DNA of 64,000 nt from positions 186,001 through 250,000 of the forward strand of contig JALIHJ010000022.1 in NCBI GenBank assembly GCA_022984795.1, read 5' to 3'. Under the pieces are notes generated by a model, which was not told the origin of the DNA, did no database searches, and saw only the letters and a list, made by a program, of their open reading frames with translations. Positions within the stretch are counted from its first letter, which is position 1. Every line of letters starts with the position of its first letter. The stretch is from Fabrea salina (lineage: Eukaryota; Ciliophora; Heterotrichea; Heterotrichida; Fabreidae). Of the stretch, positions 1-10,385 are shown piece by piece. Position numbers and translations under genes: made by a program.

Positions 1-3000
1 ATTAGCTTCGAGAACCTTACTTTGAAAGGCAGCAATACCTACTCAGCCCAAACCAACCCATCAGCCAAGTTCTGGCTAGTCAACGTGGATGTCCAGGACT
101 TCAAGGACTCCCCACAAAGCATCATAAAGACCTCGCAAGAACTTTACGTGGTCAACTGCACTTTCGAAAACATTCAGGGAAACTCCCTTGAAGGAGCAGC
201 AATCACAACGTCCAACTCTTCAGTGGTGATAAAAAACGCCCTATTCCAAGACTGCTCCAACCAAAAAGAGTCCTTAGTGAAAGTAATGCTTTCGAAACAA
301 CTAACTCTAGAAAACACCCAAGTCAAAAACTTTACAGGCAAGTTTGCCGGAGCAGTTGAAGCTGACAAAGTAGACTCAGTCAGTATCAAAAACTTCACCT
401 GTCTAAACTGCAACAGCACTGAAGGCAACGGAGGTGCTATTGCTTACCGCACTTCCGAAGAGTCTCCCAAACTAGAAATCACAAACTCAGAGTTTACAAA
501 CTGCGGAGTTGAAACTGGAAAAGGAGGGGGTATTTACATAGAGTCTGATTCTATTGAAATCAAATTAAAAATGGACCTTCTCAGGCTTAAATTCTCAAAC
601 ATTAAAGCTGGGTTAGGTTCTGCCATTTACATTGGTCAATTAGTTACCTTTGACACTGGGAGAATAGACTCTGTAGATATAGAAGAAGCAAATACTGCAG
701 TAGGAGGAACGATTCAAGAATTGCATGCTAAAGGCCCGCTTGAAGTGAGCAACTTAAATGTTAAGAATGCTAAAGGCTTTAGCTGTGCAATATACGGAAA
801 CTACTTACTCACCTTTGAAGTCATTTACCACTTAAGAGTGACTAATTCTTACTTCCAATACTGCAATTCTGATTACGCAGCAATATTCATAGACTCTCTA
901 AGCAGCCAGATAGAGATTTATTTAGAAGGACTGAGATTTGATAACTCTGATAGAGGAATTGCTATAAGACGAGCAAATACTACAGCTAAGAGTCTAGAGT
1001 TTAATGATGGGTCGGAAGTACAGCTCAAACTCTCTAACAGGGCTTACGTTCTGCTAGAAGGACTTACTTTTAAAAGAACTGAATACACATGCATTGGGTC
1101 TACTGACTCTAGTTACTTTGAGTGCAGAAACTGTTTATTTGAGCAGAACTCAGATTTTGCTATCAAGGCTGAAGGGAAATCAGACTTTTACCTAGAGTCA
1201 AATAAGTTCATAAACAATGCAGCTGAAGGGGAATCAGGGTTGATCATGTCTTATTCGGGAAACAAAACAAGCACTATCAAAGACTCAGTGTTTTCCAACA
1301 ACTATGTGAAGAGTTATTCTGTAATCTCCAGCATTATCTCAGATATGAGTATTCAAAACGTAACTTTCAACAAAAATTCGGGAGAATATCCAGGACTCTA
1401 CAGCATTATGTCAGATTTTTCCATCTACAACTCTAATTTTAAGAACCAGGAAGCTTCGAGTGGAAGTTTCTTGTACTCATCTCAAAGCAAAGTAACTATC
1501 AAAGAAAGCTCTTTTGTGAATGGAACTTCTAGCGAGAATGGAGGAGCTATTTGGGCATCTGCTAGTAATATTTCTGTTGACAACTGTGAGTTTAAAGATT
1601 TAAACGCAAAAATAAGAGGAGGTGCTATCTACGGTATTCTTAAAACTAACTTCACAGTAAAGAACTCAGTTTTTAGGAACACTAATGCAGGGGAAATGGG
1701 AGCTGCTATCTCTTACGAAAGAAGCAGTCTAAAACTTGAGAACTCTGATATTTCCAGTTCATCAAATATTTGTATCTCTGGGCGCTATTCATTTCAAACC
1801 CTGATCATTAACTCAGTGCTTAAGAACTGTTCGGGTTCTTTTGCAGGCGCAGTTTTAATCTACGAGTCTGATTTTGTAAAAATTCAAAATTCTAGCTTTA
1901 GAAATTGCTTTGGAAGGAATGACAGCTATGGAGGAGGCATTCTACTAGAGTCGGTGTATTTTCTTTCTAAAAATGAATTTGAAGTTTCGGGTTGCGAATT
2001 CACTAACAATACTTCTATATATGGGGGTGGCCTCTGTGCCTATAGTATCCCAGTTAAGATAGAGAATTCCACTTTCTCATCCAACAGTGCCGAAGAAGCA
2101 GGAGCAGTGTACTTTGAGTCACCTTTCGACAAAAATGCCACCTTCAAGATCTACAACTCCTCCTTCAACTCAAACAAGGCTTCAAAAGAAGGAGGAGCTA
2201 TTAAGTGGGACCACTACAGACCCCAATTCAGGGATGTTACCTTCAGTAACAACTCTGCACTCTATGGAAATGACCTAGCTTCATATCCAGCAGTAATTCG
2301 CCAAGTAGGATCTAACTCAAGTGTGCTCCAAAACACTTCTTACCCAGTTATAGGCAAAGTCGCAAACGCACCACCTGGACAAGCTATTTCTGAGCCCATT
2401 CAAATTGGGCTTTACGACCAGTATGGCAGCTTAGTCAAAATAGACAACTCTTCTGAAGCCAAAATCACAACAGATGACTCAAGTTTAAGTGTTGCTGGAG
2501 GGACCACAGCTGTAGCTGCAAGTGGAGTTTTGAGTTTCAAAGACTTAATCATATCCGCTAAACCATCCTCCAAATTCTACATACTAGTAGAAACTTCAAG
2601 CATCGATCCTAAAAAGCAAGAAAGCTCTAACGACCAGTTTGAGTACGTAAACAAAGGTTACTTGGAAGTAACTACACGTGCTTGTCAAATGGGAGAAGCT
2701 GAAACTGACAAAAGTTGTGATGTTTGCAAGCCAGAGACTTACAGTTTATTCCCTGGAGGAGAGTGCAAGGAATGCCCTAGCAATGCTAAGTGCTTGGGAA
2801 ACTTCACAATTTACCCTGACCCTAGTTACTGGAGAGCTTCAATCCACTCAGACAAAATATTTAAGTGCAAAGTACCTGAAGCTTGTTTGGGATCAGTTGA
2901 CTACACTAGCCAGTTAGGGAACTGCAGTGAAGGCTACACCGGCAACATTTGTGGAATCTGCGAAGAGGGATACTCTAAGCTTGCCAACGGGTCTTGTTCT

Positions 3001-4371
3001 GCTTGTCCAGACCCAGGAGTTAACTTTTTGATTCTTGGGTTGCTAGTGGTGGCTATGGTAGTAGCTTCTTCAGGACTGGTTTACTCAGCCTTGAAGTCAG
3101 CTTACAAGCCTAAGTCAGTGCTTTCTATCTACTTCAAGATCTTTGCTAACTATGTGCAGCTAGTCTACTTAACTACTGAGTTCAACCTAGAGTGGCCTGA
3201 GTACGTGCTGGACTTGTTTGAAATTCAGAAGAACACTGCTACTGCCAGTGAGCAGATCTTCTCTGTAGATTGCTACGTAGAAACTGACTCGAGTGGCTCT
3301 TACTACACCAAATTAGTAGTGATAGCACTGCTTCCTTTGATAGTAGGTGTTATCTCTGCATGTTTCTGGGGCGCAGTGGCCTACTTCAAGGGCAAACCAA
3401 GTCTTTTGAAGAAAGAACTGGTTGCTACTATGATAATTCTGTTCTTTTTGATTCACCCCACAATCACTAGGTTCATGTTTTCAGTGTTTTCCTGCAAAGA
3501 GATCCTTCAAGGCGAGTTTTGGCTCAACGAAAGCTTGGACGTGAGGTGCTGGGACGGGGAACACACCTTTTACGCCCTGGTAGTGGCCTTGCCTTCTATC
3601 ATTGTGTGGGTAGTGGGCACTCCCGCGTTGATCTTTGCAATGATGCTCAAGAGAAGAAGGTACTTGACCAGCTTCGACAACAAAACAAGATTCGGGTTCG
3701 TGTTCAACGGTTACAAGTTGTCAGAGTTCTACTGGGAGTTTGTTGTTGTAGCTAGAAAAGTAGCAGTGATCAGCTTAGCAGTGTTTTTTTCAGAGATTTC
3801 AGTCCAAATACAAGCCATTCTGTGTTTAGGAGTGCTGGCTGTGTTTTTAGTTATGCAGAGTAAAAACAAGCCCTTCACTTCTAGTCACACGAACACTTTG
3901 GAACTTTCAGGGATTTCCACAGCAACTATCACTATATACTGTGGACTATTCTACATGTCAGGGGACTCAGGAGAAGCTACAAAGTTCATTTTGTTCCTCT
4001 GCATGGTAGCTAGCAATCTCTTCTTCCTCCTTTACTGGTTAAAACACTCCTTCAAAGCTGTGTTGGACATGTTAGTTAACTCATCCTTCTACTTAAGAAA
4101 ACTCCTAAGGAGAACAGACCCCTTTGACAAAGACATGTACAACGAGCAACCTGCTTTAAGGGGGTACACTTACCACGAAGGCCAGAAACTCTACACTCTG
4201 CTCAAAAGAAAAGAAGAACAAGTAGACACCCTTGAAGAGTTCCAAAGCATGACTGACATCTACCTGGAAGCTTTCAGGAACTTCAAAGACGAGGACTTTT
4301 CTCACAATCAATCAATCGAAATTAGGTCTTTTTCATTCGGAGGCAACGCTGAAACCTCCGACCTGGGGTAA
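1..4371 (+). CDS. Giant beta-helix multi-TM surface protein, paralogue A (5' end outside window)
   Basis: The frame is open from the first base, so the N-terminus lies upstream; comparison with the complete paralogue at 5589 suggests about 90 residues are missing. Roughly the first 780 residues are Asn/Ser-rich repeats of the NSxFxNCxS...GGAI type, which is the polymorphic-membrane-protein or parallel beta-helix pattern. A linker follows with the motif PPGQAISEPIQIGLYDQYG, then a Cys-rich growth-factor-receptor-like module (CKPETYS, CKECPSNAKC, CSEGYTGNICGICEEGY), then about nine hydrophobic segments and a charged tail. It is likely a cell-surface receptor or adhesion protein, but the ligand and signalling role are unknown. 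The next gene starts 13 bp downstream. The membrane part is nearly identical in DNA to the paralogue, unlike the ectodomain. Confidence 0.85.
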   Translation: MSFENLTLKGSNTYSAQTNPSAKFWLVNVDVQDFKDSPQSIIKTSQELYVVNCTFENIQGNSLEGAAITTSNSSVVIKNALFQDCSNQKESLVKVMLSKQLTLENTQVKNFTGKFAGAVEADKVDSVSIKNFTCLNCNSTEGNGGAIAYRTSEESPKLEITNSEFTNCGVETGKGGGIYIESDSIEIKLKMDLLRLKFSNIKAGLGSAIYIGQLVTFDTGRIDSVDIEEANTAVGGTIQELHAKGPLEVSNLNVKNAKGFSCAIYGNYLLTFEVIYHLRVTNSYFQYCNSDYAAIFIDSLSSQIEIYLEGLRFDNSDRGIAIRRANTTAKSLEFNDGSEVQLKLSNRAYVLLEGLTFKRTEYTCIGSTDSSYFECRNCLFEQNSDFAIKAEGKSDFYLESNKFINNAAEGESGLIMSYSGNKTSTIKDSVFSNNYVKSYSVISSIISDMSIQNVTFNKNSGEYPGLYSIMSDFSIYNSNFKNQEASSGSFLYSSQSKVTIKESSFVNGTSSENGGAIWASASNISVDNCEFKDLNAKIRGGAIYGILKTNFTVKNSVFRNTNAGEMGAAISYERSSLKLENSDISSSSNICISGRYSFQTLIINSVLKNCSGSFAGAVLIYESDFVKIQNSSFRNCFGRNDSYGGGILLESVYFLSKNEFEVSGCEFTNNTSIYGGGLCAYSIPVKIENSTFSSNSAEEAGAVYFESPFDKNATFKIYNSSFNSNKASKEGGAIKWDHYRPQFRDVTFSNNSALYGNDLASYPAVIRQVGSNSSVLQNTSYPVIGKVANAPPGQAISEPIQIGLYDQYGSLVKIDNSSEAKITTDDSSLSVAGGTTAVAASGVLSFKDLIISAKPSSKFYILVETSSIDPKKQESSNDQFEYVNKGYLEVTTRACQMGEAETDKSCDVCKPETYSLFPGGECKECPSNAKCLGNFTIYPDPSYWRASIHSDKIFKCKVPEACLGSVDYTSQLGNCSEGYTGNICGICEEGYSKLANGSCSACPDPGVNFLILGLLVVAMVVASSGLVYSALKSAYKPKSVLSIYFKIFANYVQLVYLTTEFNLEWPEYVLDLFEIQKNTATASEQIFSVDCYVETDSSGSYYTKLVVIALLPLIVGVISACFWGAVAYFKGKPSLLKKELVATMIILFFLIHPTITRFMFSVFSCKEILQGEFWLNESLDVRCWDGEHTFYALVVALPSIIVWVVGTPALIFAMMLKRRRYLTSFDNKTRFGFVFNGYKLSEFYWEFVVVARKVAVISLAVFFSEISVQIQAILCLGVLAVFLVMQSKNKPFTSSHTNTLELSGISTATITIYCGLFYMSGDSGEATKFILFLCMVASNLFFLLYWLKHSFKAVLDMLVNSSFYLRKLLRRTDPFDKDMYNEQPALRGYTYHEGQKLYTLLKRKEEQVDTLEEFQSMTDIYLEAFRNFKDEDFSHNQSIEIRSFSFGGNAETSDLG

Positions 4372-4384
4372 TAATCTTCAATAA

Positions 4385-5572
4385 ATGGAGGAACTAAAGC
4401 CCGGTACAAGAGTTTTATGTAAATGGAAAGACAACAACTTCTGTAATGTTTACACAGACCCAGCAGAAGTAATCCAAGAAAGACAAAAACCCAAGCCAGA
4501 ATACTACGTGCATTACTTGCCGTTCAACAAACGCCTAGACAGGTGGGTAGATGTCAGAGAAGTCAGAGCTATGCCAGCTGAAGGAATCCCAGCTCCTTCA
4601 TCCATGGTAACTAGGTTCCACAAACGCAAACGAGAAGAAACAAACCCAGCAGAACACATAGAAGACCCTTCTAACCCTGAACTTGCCCAGTTCGAAAAAG
4701 ACCACGAAGAAGCCACTAAGGTCAGAAATGTTGACAGAGTCGTCTTTGGCAGGTACGAAATGCAGCCTTGGTACTATTCGCCTTACCTTTCGAACTTGCT
4801 GCATATCCCCACGCTTTACATCTGTGAGTTTTGTCTTAAGTACATGCGCAGCGGAGCCACTTACAAGAACCACTTTAAAAAGTGCAGTCTCAAAAGGCCC
4901 CCTGGAAAACTTATTTACAGGGATTCAGTGAGCTACGGAAAGGTTAAGTCGATTTCTGTTTACGAGTTGCACGGCAACGAACACAAGCTTTACTGCCAGA
5001 ACTTCTGTCTGCTTGCTAAGTTGTTTTTGGACCACAAAACTCTGTATTTTTACGTGTCTCCGTTTAAGTTTTACGTGTTGACCGAAGATACAGGAAAGAC
5101 CTCACGCATTGTAGGGTACTTTTCCAAGGAACTAGGCAACGAAGAGTACAACTTAGCTTGCATACTTATTTTGCCGCCTTACCAACAAAAGGGGTACGGA
5201 AGGTTCTTAATAGCTTTGAGTTACGAACTCAGCAAGCGCGAAGAGAAGATAGGCACTCCTGAGAGGCCTTTGTCAGACATGGGCAGAGTGTGTTACAAGT
5301 CTTACTGGAACGATACTGTTCTGAGTCTGATAAGGGATGAAGGCAACTTAACGCTTAAAGAAATATCTGATGAAACTGGAATAGCTTTTAACGATGTGTT
5401 GGAAACTCTGAATTCGTTCAACATGGTTAAGTACTGGAAAGGACAGTACATGCTAAACCCCAACCCCAAAGTTATTGAAGAACATTTCAGAAAGAAGGAA
5501 CAAAGGGCCAAAAAAGCTAAGTTGAGGCCAGTGAAGTTCAATCCTAAGAAGTTGTCTTATAAAAAGACATAA
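4385..5572 (+). CDS. MYST-family histone acetyltransferase (Tip60/Esa1-like)
   Basis: This 395-residue protein should acetylate lysines on histone tails using acetyl-CoA. An N-terminal chromo-barrel (about residues 6-58, with WVDVREVRAM) is followed by the MYST C2HC zinc finger (CEFCLKYMRSGATYKNHFKKC spans it, about 145-165). The acetyl-CoA loop QQKGYGRFLI lies near residue 267, preceded by the catalytic-type Cys in NLACILILPP and followed by the Glu in GTPERPLSDMG. The chromo-barrel plus MYST order is that of Esa1, Tip60 and MOF, and the length is near that of yeast Esa1. It sits between two large surface-protein paralogues with 13 and 16 bp gaps. The family is certain; the exact orthologue is inferred. 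Confidence 0.95.
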   Translation: MEELKPGTRVLCKWKDNNFCNVYTDPAEVIQERQKPKPEYYVHYLPFNKRLDRWVDVREVRAMPAEGIPAPSSMVTRFHKRKREETNPAEHIEDPSNPELAQFEKDHEEATKVRNVDRVVFGRYEMQPWYYSPYLSNLLHIPTLYICEFCLKYMRSGATYKNHFKKCSLKRPPGKLIYRDSVSYGKVKSISVYELHGNEHKLYCQNFCLLAKLFLDHKTLYFYVSPFKFYVLTEDTGKTSRIVGYFSKELGNEEYNLACILILPPYQQKGYGRFLIALSYELSKREEKIGTPERPLSDMGRVCYKSYWNDTVLSLIRDEGNLTLKEISDETGIAFNDVLETLNSFNMVKYWKGQYMLNPNPKVIEEHFRKKEQRAKKAKLRPVKFNPKKLSYKKT

Positions 5573-5588
5573 TGTAATCCTTATATAA

Positions 5589-8500
5589 ATGCTGGCTTGG
5601 TTGTTATTGGTTGTTGTGCAAAGCTGTACTTTTGACAGAGGCTTGATTAGCAACTGCTCTATCAAAAGCGAGTCTGTTGCAGCAGGGTCTATTGATAGCA
5701 AGGTATGTTCTGAAGATAATCAAAGCCTTGCTGAAGACTTTTTGGAGTTAAGTCTTACAAACGGCAACTATTCTTTTAGTCGGTCTTGCACAGAACACTT
5801 GAACTTTACACTTAGAATAGTTGGGCAAGGTCAAGACACCACTCTTGAGTTACATGAAAACCAAGTATTCTCTTGGGATGGACTCTTGATTTTAGAAAAC
5901 CTAGAAATAAAGGGGGGCACTTCAAACGAAGGCCAACAAAACTCCCAGAAAGACTTGTGGCTCATCAAAACTACATTTAAGGACTTCAAAAATACTAAGC
6001 ATAGCATTATTAACTCTCTTGAGAGTCTTTATATGGAGGAAGTTAGCATTTTGAGTTCCAGTACGGCTGAAAAGAATTCAATCATCAGTTTCTCAGGGAG
6101 CTACGCTGTATTTGGTAGCATAACTGTTAGAGATGTGGATATTAGTGATGGAGCTTTGGTAAAGGTTGATTCTTCTGGAGCCACTATTAAAATCCTTAAC
6201 TCAAAATTTATTTCAGTTAATGGAAGCGGCAGCAATGGGCTAGTTACTAACATTCACAACCCAGAAGGAACTCTAGCTATGACAACACTCAAGTTACGAA
6301 ATTTGTCAAACGAAAAAGACGCATTGGTTTACGTCTCTTCTTTAAGCGAGTTTAAAATGAATGATGTTCAGATTCGAAATGCTAAAGGAAGTAACTACGG
6401 GGCCGTCAAGATCTATAGAGTCGCAGACGTAGAAATAAGGAATTTTGAGTGTATATCATGTATAACAACGAATTCTAAGGGAGGGGGCATTTTTTATGAG
6501 GCCTCTGACGGAAGTCCTCAACTTAAGATAGAAGACTCAGATTTCATATTCTGTCGTGCTACAAACGGTCCTGGAGGTGGTATTAACATCTACTCAAACA
6601 ACATAAAAACACCTCTGAAGTTCAGAATGAAAAACATTAACTTCAAAAAAGTCACTGCAGGTAAGGGTGCAGCTTTAGTTTTGGAAGAACAAGTGAGTTT
6701 GACTGAAACCAAACTAGAAAATCTGTTTATACAAGACTCTATTTCTTATGTAGGAGGGTCTATCCAAGATTCCCATTTAGAGGGCTTACTTGAAATTTCA
6801 AACTTGACAGTGAAAGACTCTACTGGGTACGCCTGTGGACTGTACGGAAAGTACTCTGCAGGAAATAATCAACTGGATAACTACCTGCTCAAGATTTCAA
6901 ATTCTCAACTAGAAAACTGTCAGTCCGAAAAAGCTGGGATCTACTTAGAATCCTCTGATGGAAAAGTGGAGACTCAACTAGAACAAATTAAGTTCAGAAA
7001 CATTGACAGGGCAGTTATGTTTGTTTCTATCCAAGTAACTGCAAAGCACTTAACATTCAAAGACAACCCAGGAATCCAGGTTAAATCTATTAATTCGACT
7101 ATGAATATAGCAGATGCTACATTTCAAAACATTGAAGCAGAATGTGTGGAAATTTCTGATTACAGTCAATTAGATTGTGTTAATTGTTTGTTTCAGAATA
7201 ACCTAGGAACCTGCATTAGATCTGAAATGCGCTCCTCCTTCAACTTGTTATCAAACCAGTTCTTAGAAAATCAAGCCAAGGTAAAGGGAAATTCTATTTT
7301 CCAGTCTTCTGGATCAAAAAGAAGCTTTATCGTGGACTCTGTGTTTAAAAAGAATTCTTGTAAAGGTTTCGAAGGTACTGTGAACTTGATCCACTCCGAC
7401 TTGGAAATTCGAAATACCACCTTTGAAGGAAACACTGGAGACTCAATTAGTTTTGGAATAAATTCTAACAATGCCAACCTTTTAATTGCCAACTCGGTTT
7501 TTTTGAACCAAAAAGGCGACTCAGGAGCTTTCATTTATGGTTCTGGAACCAATATAAAGGTCCTAAGTAGTGCTTTTGAAAAAGGAACTGTAGACGCAAA
7601 TGGTGGAGCCATTTCACTGATGCAGTCATCTTTAGATGTATCAGATTCTAACTTTACAGAACTCAGTGCGTCGCAAGGCGGGGCAATTTCCGCAAGGTTT
7701 AACTCAAACCTAACTATAAGTGGTTGTAAGTTTTACAATAACTCTGGACAGGGTAGTTCAGTATTTCTTTTTAAAGGAAACTTAAACTTCAGAAACTCAC
7801 AGGTATCCAAAAGCAACAGAATCTCTCTGTACCTGTCGTATTTATTTGAAAGCAAAATAGATAATTCCACTTTCGAAAACTTAAGTGGTGTAAGAAGCAG
7901 TGCAATATTTGACACTGAGTCTGTTTTTTCTGAAGTCACGAATTCTGAGTTTAAGAACTGCAGTTCGGAAGTTAAGGGAGGAGCTATTTACTTTCACTTA
8001 AGATACTTTTACCCAGAAAGTAGGATTTTTAAGGTAGACGGATGCAGTTTCCAAAACTGCAGTTCAAACAAGGGAGGTGGGCTTTTTTCTGAAAATGCTT
8101 CTTTAGACTTAAGAAACACTAAGTTTGTTTCAAACTCAGCTAATAGCACTGGAGGTGGAGTTGAAGTTATTTGTCCTGATAACCCTAATTGCTCAGTGAA
8201 CTTTACTAACTTGCTATTTGAGTCAAACAATGCAGTTAACCAAGGAGGAGCAATTAAGTGGGACGACAAAAGACCTAAGCTTGAAAACGTTACCTTCGTC
8301 AATAACACTTCTGCTTATGGAGCCGACATAGCTTCTTATCCAGTTTCAATGATTCCAACTAAGAAAAGGTTGCTTCAAGAAACAGAGCCCCCAGTTGCAG
8401 GGGAGCTGCACAACGTTCCTCCAGGACAAGCCATGGACCAAATAATCCAAGTCAACTTGTATGACCAGTACGGAAACATAGTAACTTCAGAAAACTCTTT

Positions 8501-10385
8501 AGAAGCTTCAATTACAGCTTACAATCAAAGCACTTCAGTCACAGGAGCAACTTCTGTAGTGGCTAAAAACGGAGTCTTGAAGTTTGAGTCCTTACAAGTA
8601 AACGCAGAGCCTTCTTCCGAAGTTTACCTGCTACTCAGCACCTCAGGAATAGACCTTCAAAAGAAAGATAGCTCTAACGACCAAGCTGAGTATATAAACA
8701 AAGTTTACTACAAACTAAAACTACGTGACTGTGAACCTGGGGAATTCAGAAATACCATGAGTTGTGATAAGTGCCTTCAAGAATACTATAGCTTCTCACC
8801 TGGAAGCAAATGCAAAAAGTGCCCAAATAATGCAGACTGTCCAGGCGGGTCTTTAATATACCCAAAAAAAGGCTACTGGAGGGCTTCAAATACCAGTGAT
8901 GTAATATTCGCCTGCTTAAAAAAGGAAGCTTGCTTAGGTTCTTCAAACGAAAAAAGTTTACAAGGAGAATGCTCAAAAGGCTACACTGGAAACATTTGCC
9001 AGGTTTGTGGAAAAGGGCATTCTAAGTTGGCAAACGGGTCTTGTTCTGGTTGTCCTGACCAAGAGGTTAACGTGATTATTATGATTTCAATATTTCTGTT
9101 GGTGACTCTTGTTTGTGTTGGCATGGTTTACTCAGCACTCAGGTCAGCTTACAAGCCTAAGTCAGTGCTTTCTATCTACTTCAAGATCTTTGCTAACTAT
9201 GTCCAGCTAGTCTACTTAACTACTGAGTTCAACCTAGAGTGGCCTGAGTACGTGTTGAAGTTTTTCGATATCCATAAAACCACTGCCTCAGCTACTGACC
9301 AAGTGTTTTCTATGGACTGTTATATTGAAGAAGACAATACTAATTCTTTTCTTGTGAAAGTTGTAGTGATAGCACTGCTTCCTTTGATAGTAGGTGTTAT
9401 CTCTGCATGTTTCTGGGGTGCAGTGGCCTACTTCAAGGGCAAACCAAGTTTTTTGAAGAAGGAACTGGTTGCTACTGTGATAATTCTTTTCTTTTTGATT
9501 CACCCCACAGTCACTAGGTTCATGTTTTCAGTGTTTTCCTGCAAAGAGATCCTTCAAGGCGAATACTGGCTCAACGAAAGCTTGGACGTGAGGTGCTGGG
9601 ACGGCGAGCACACCTTTTACGCCTTGGTAGTGGCTTTGCCTTCTATCATTGTGTGGGTAGTGGGCACTCCTGGGTTGATCTTTGGAGTCATGCTCAAGAG
9701 AAGAAGGTACTTGACCAGCTTCGACAACAAAACAAGGTTTGGGTTTGTGTTCAACGGTTACAAGCTGTCAGAGTTCTACTGGGAGTTTGTTGTTGTAGCT
9801 AGAAAAGTAGTAGTGATCAGCTTAGCAGTGTTTTTTCCAGATACTTTAGTTGAAATACAAGCCATTCTGTGTTTAGGAGTGCTGGTTATATCTCTTTACA
9901 TCCAAAAAGAAAAAGAACCTTTCATTCTAGACCATTTAAACACTATGGAAATTTTCTCAATTGCTACAGCTACAACTACCATTTATTGTGGTATGTATTA
10001 CTTAACAAAGAAATTAGAAAAAGTATCTGAACTAGTGTTTTTCTTACTAATGGTAGCAAGTAACGCCTGCTTCATAACCTACTGGAGTTACTATGTTTTG
10101 AAAGCTGGATTCGAACTGCTTATCAACAGCTCAAGCAGATTCAAAGCAATTTTTTACAGAGAAGACGGGCTTGACAAAGACATGTACAATGAAGACAGGA
10201 TGCTCAAAGGGTGTTACATGCATGAAGGAGTTCGCTTGTGCACACTTTTACCAGAAAGAAAAGAACCAGAAGAACCCTTAGAAGAAATCAACAGTATGCT
10301 TGATCTCTACCGGCAAGCTTTTAAGTATATCGATGATGTTGAGTCAGGAGAAGACTCTATAACTGAAATTAGAACTTCTAGTTAG
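5589..10385 (+). CDS. Giant beta-helix multi-TM surface protein, paralogue B (complete)
   Basis: This 1598-residue protein starts with a short signal peptide (MLAWLLLVVVQSC). The ectodomain (to about residue 920) is built of beta-helix repeats with GGAI and NCSS motifs. A linker with PPGQAMDQIIQVNLYDQYG and a Cys-rich module (CDKCLQEYYSF, CKKCPNNADC, CSKGYTGNICQVCGKGH, about 1040-1150) come next. About nine hydrophobic segments lie between roughly 1155 and 1500, including VVVIALLPLIVGVISACFWG and ALVVALPSIIVWVVGTPG, before an acidic tail. It is probably an external sensor or adhesion receptor; function is not established. TATATAA lies directly before the ATG. The stop overlaps the convergent neighbour by 4 bp. 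Confidence 0.88.
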   Translation: MLAWLLLVVVQSCTFDRGLISNCSIKSESVAAGSIDSKVCSEDNQSLAEDFLELSLTNGNYSFSRSCTEHLNFTLRIVGQGQDTTLELHENQVFSWDGLLILENLEIKGGTSNEGQQNSQKDLWLIKTTFKDFKNTKHSIINSLESLYMEEVSILSSSTAEKNSIISFSGSYAVFGSITVRDVDISDGALVKVDSSGATIKILNSKFISVNGSGSNGLVTNIHNPEGTLAMTTLKLRNLSNEKDALVYVSSLSEFKMNDVQIRNAKGSNYGAVKIYRVADVEIRNFECISCITTNSKGGGIFYEASDGSPQLKIEDSDFIFCRATNGPGGGINIYSNNIKTPLKFRMKNINFKKVTAGKGAALVLEEQVSLTETKLENLFIQDSISYVGGSIQDSHLEGLLEISNLTVKDSTGYACGLYGKYSAGNNQLDNYLLKISNSQLENCQSEKAGIYLESSDGKVETQLEQIKFRNIDRAVMFVSIQVTAKHLTFKDNPGIQVKSINSTMNIADATFQNIEAECVEISDYSQLDCVNCLFQNNLGTCIRSEMRSSFNLLSNQFLENQAKVKGNSIFQSSGSKRSFIVDSVFKKNSCKGFEGTVNLIHSDLEIRNTTFEGNTGDSISFGINSNNANLLIANSVFLNQKGDSGAFIYGSGTNIKVLSSAFEKGTVDANGGAISLMQSSLDVSDSNFTELSASQGGAISARFNSNLTISGCKFYNNSGQGSSVFLFKGNLNFRNSQVSKSNRISLYLSYLFESKIDNSTFENLSGVRSSAIFDTESVFSEVTNSEFKNCSSEVKGGAIYFHLRYFYPESRIFKVDGCSFQNCSSNKGGGLFSENASLDLRNTKFVSNSANSTGGGVEVICPDNPNCSVNFTNLLFESNNAVNQGGAIKWDDKRPKLENVTFVNNTSAYGADIASYPVSMIPTKKRLLQETEPPVAGELHNVPPGQAMDQIIQVNLYDQYGNIVTSENSLEASITAYNQSTSVTGATSVVAKNGVLKFESLQVNAEPSSEVYLLLSTSGIDLQKKDSSNDQAEYINKVYYKLKLRDCEPGEFRNTMSCDKCLQEYYSFSPGSKCKKCPNNADCPGGSLIYPKKGYWRASNTSDVIFACLKKEACLGSSNEKSLQGECSKGYTGNICQVCGKGHSKLANGSCSGCPDQEVNVIIMISIFLLVTLVCVGMVYSALRSAYKPKSVLSIYFKIFANYVQLVYLTTEFNLEWPEYVLKFFDIHKTTASATDQVFSMDCYIEEDNTNSFLVKVVVIALLPLIVGVISACFWGAVAYFKGKPSFLKKELVATVIILFFLIHPTVTRFMFSVFSCKEILQGEYWLNESLDVRCWDGEHTFYALVVALPSIIVWVVGTPGLIFGVMLKRRRYLTSFDNKTRFGFVFNGYKLSEFYWEFVVVARKVVVISLAVFFPDTLVEIQAILCLGVLVISLYIQKEKEPFILDHLNTMEIFSIATATTTIYCGMYYLTKKLEKVSELVFFLLMVASNACFITYWSYYVLKAGFELLINSSSRFKAIFYREDGLDKDMYNEDRMLKGCYMHEGVRLCTLLPERKEPEEPLEEINSMLDLYRQAFKYIDDVESGEDSITEIRTSS

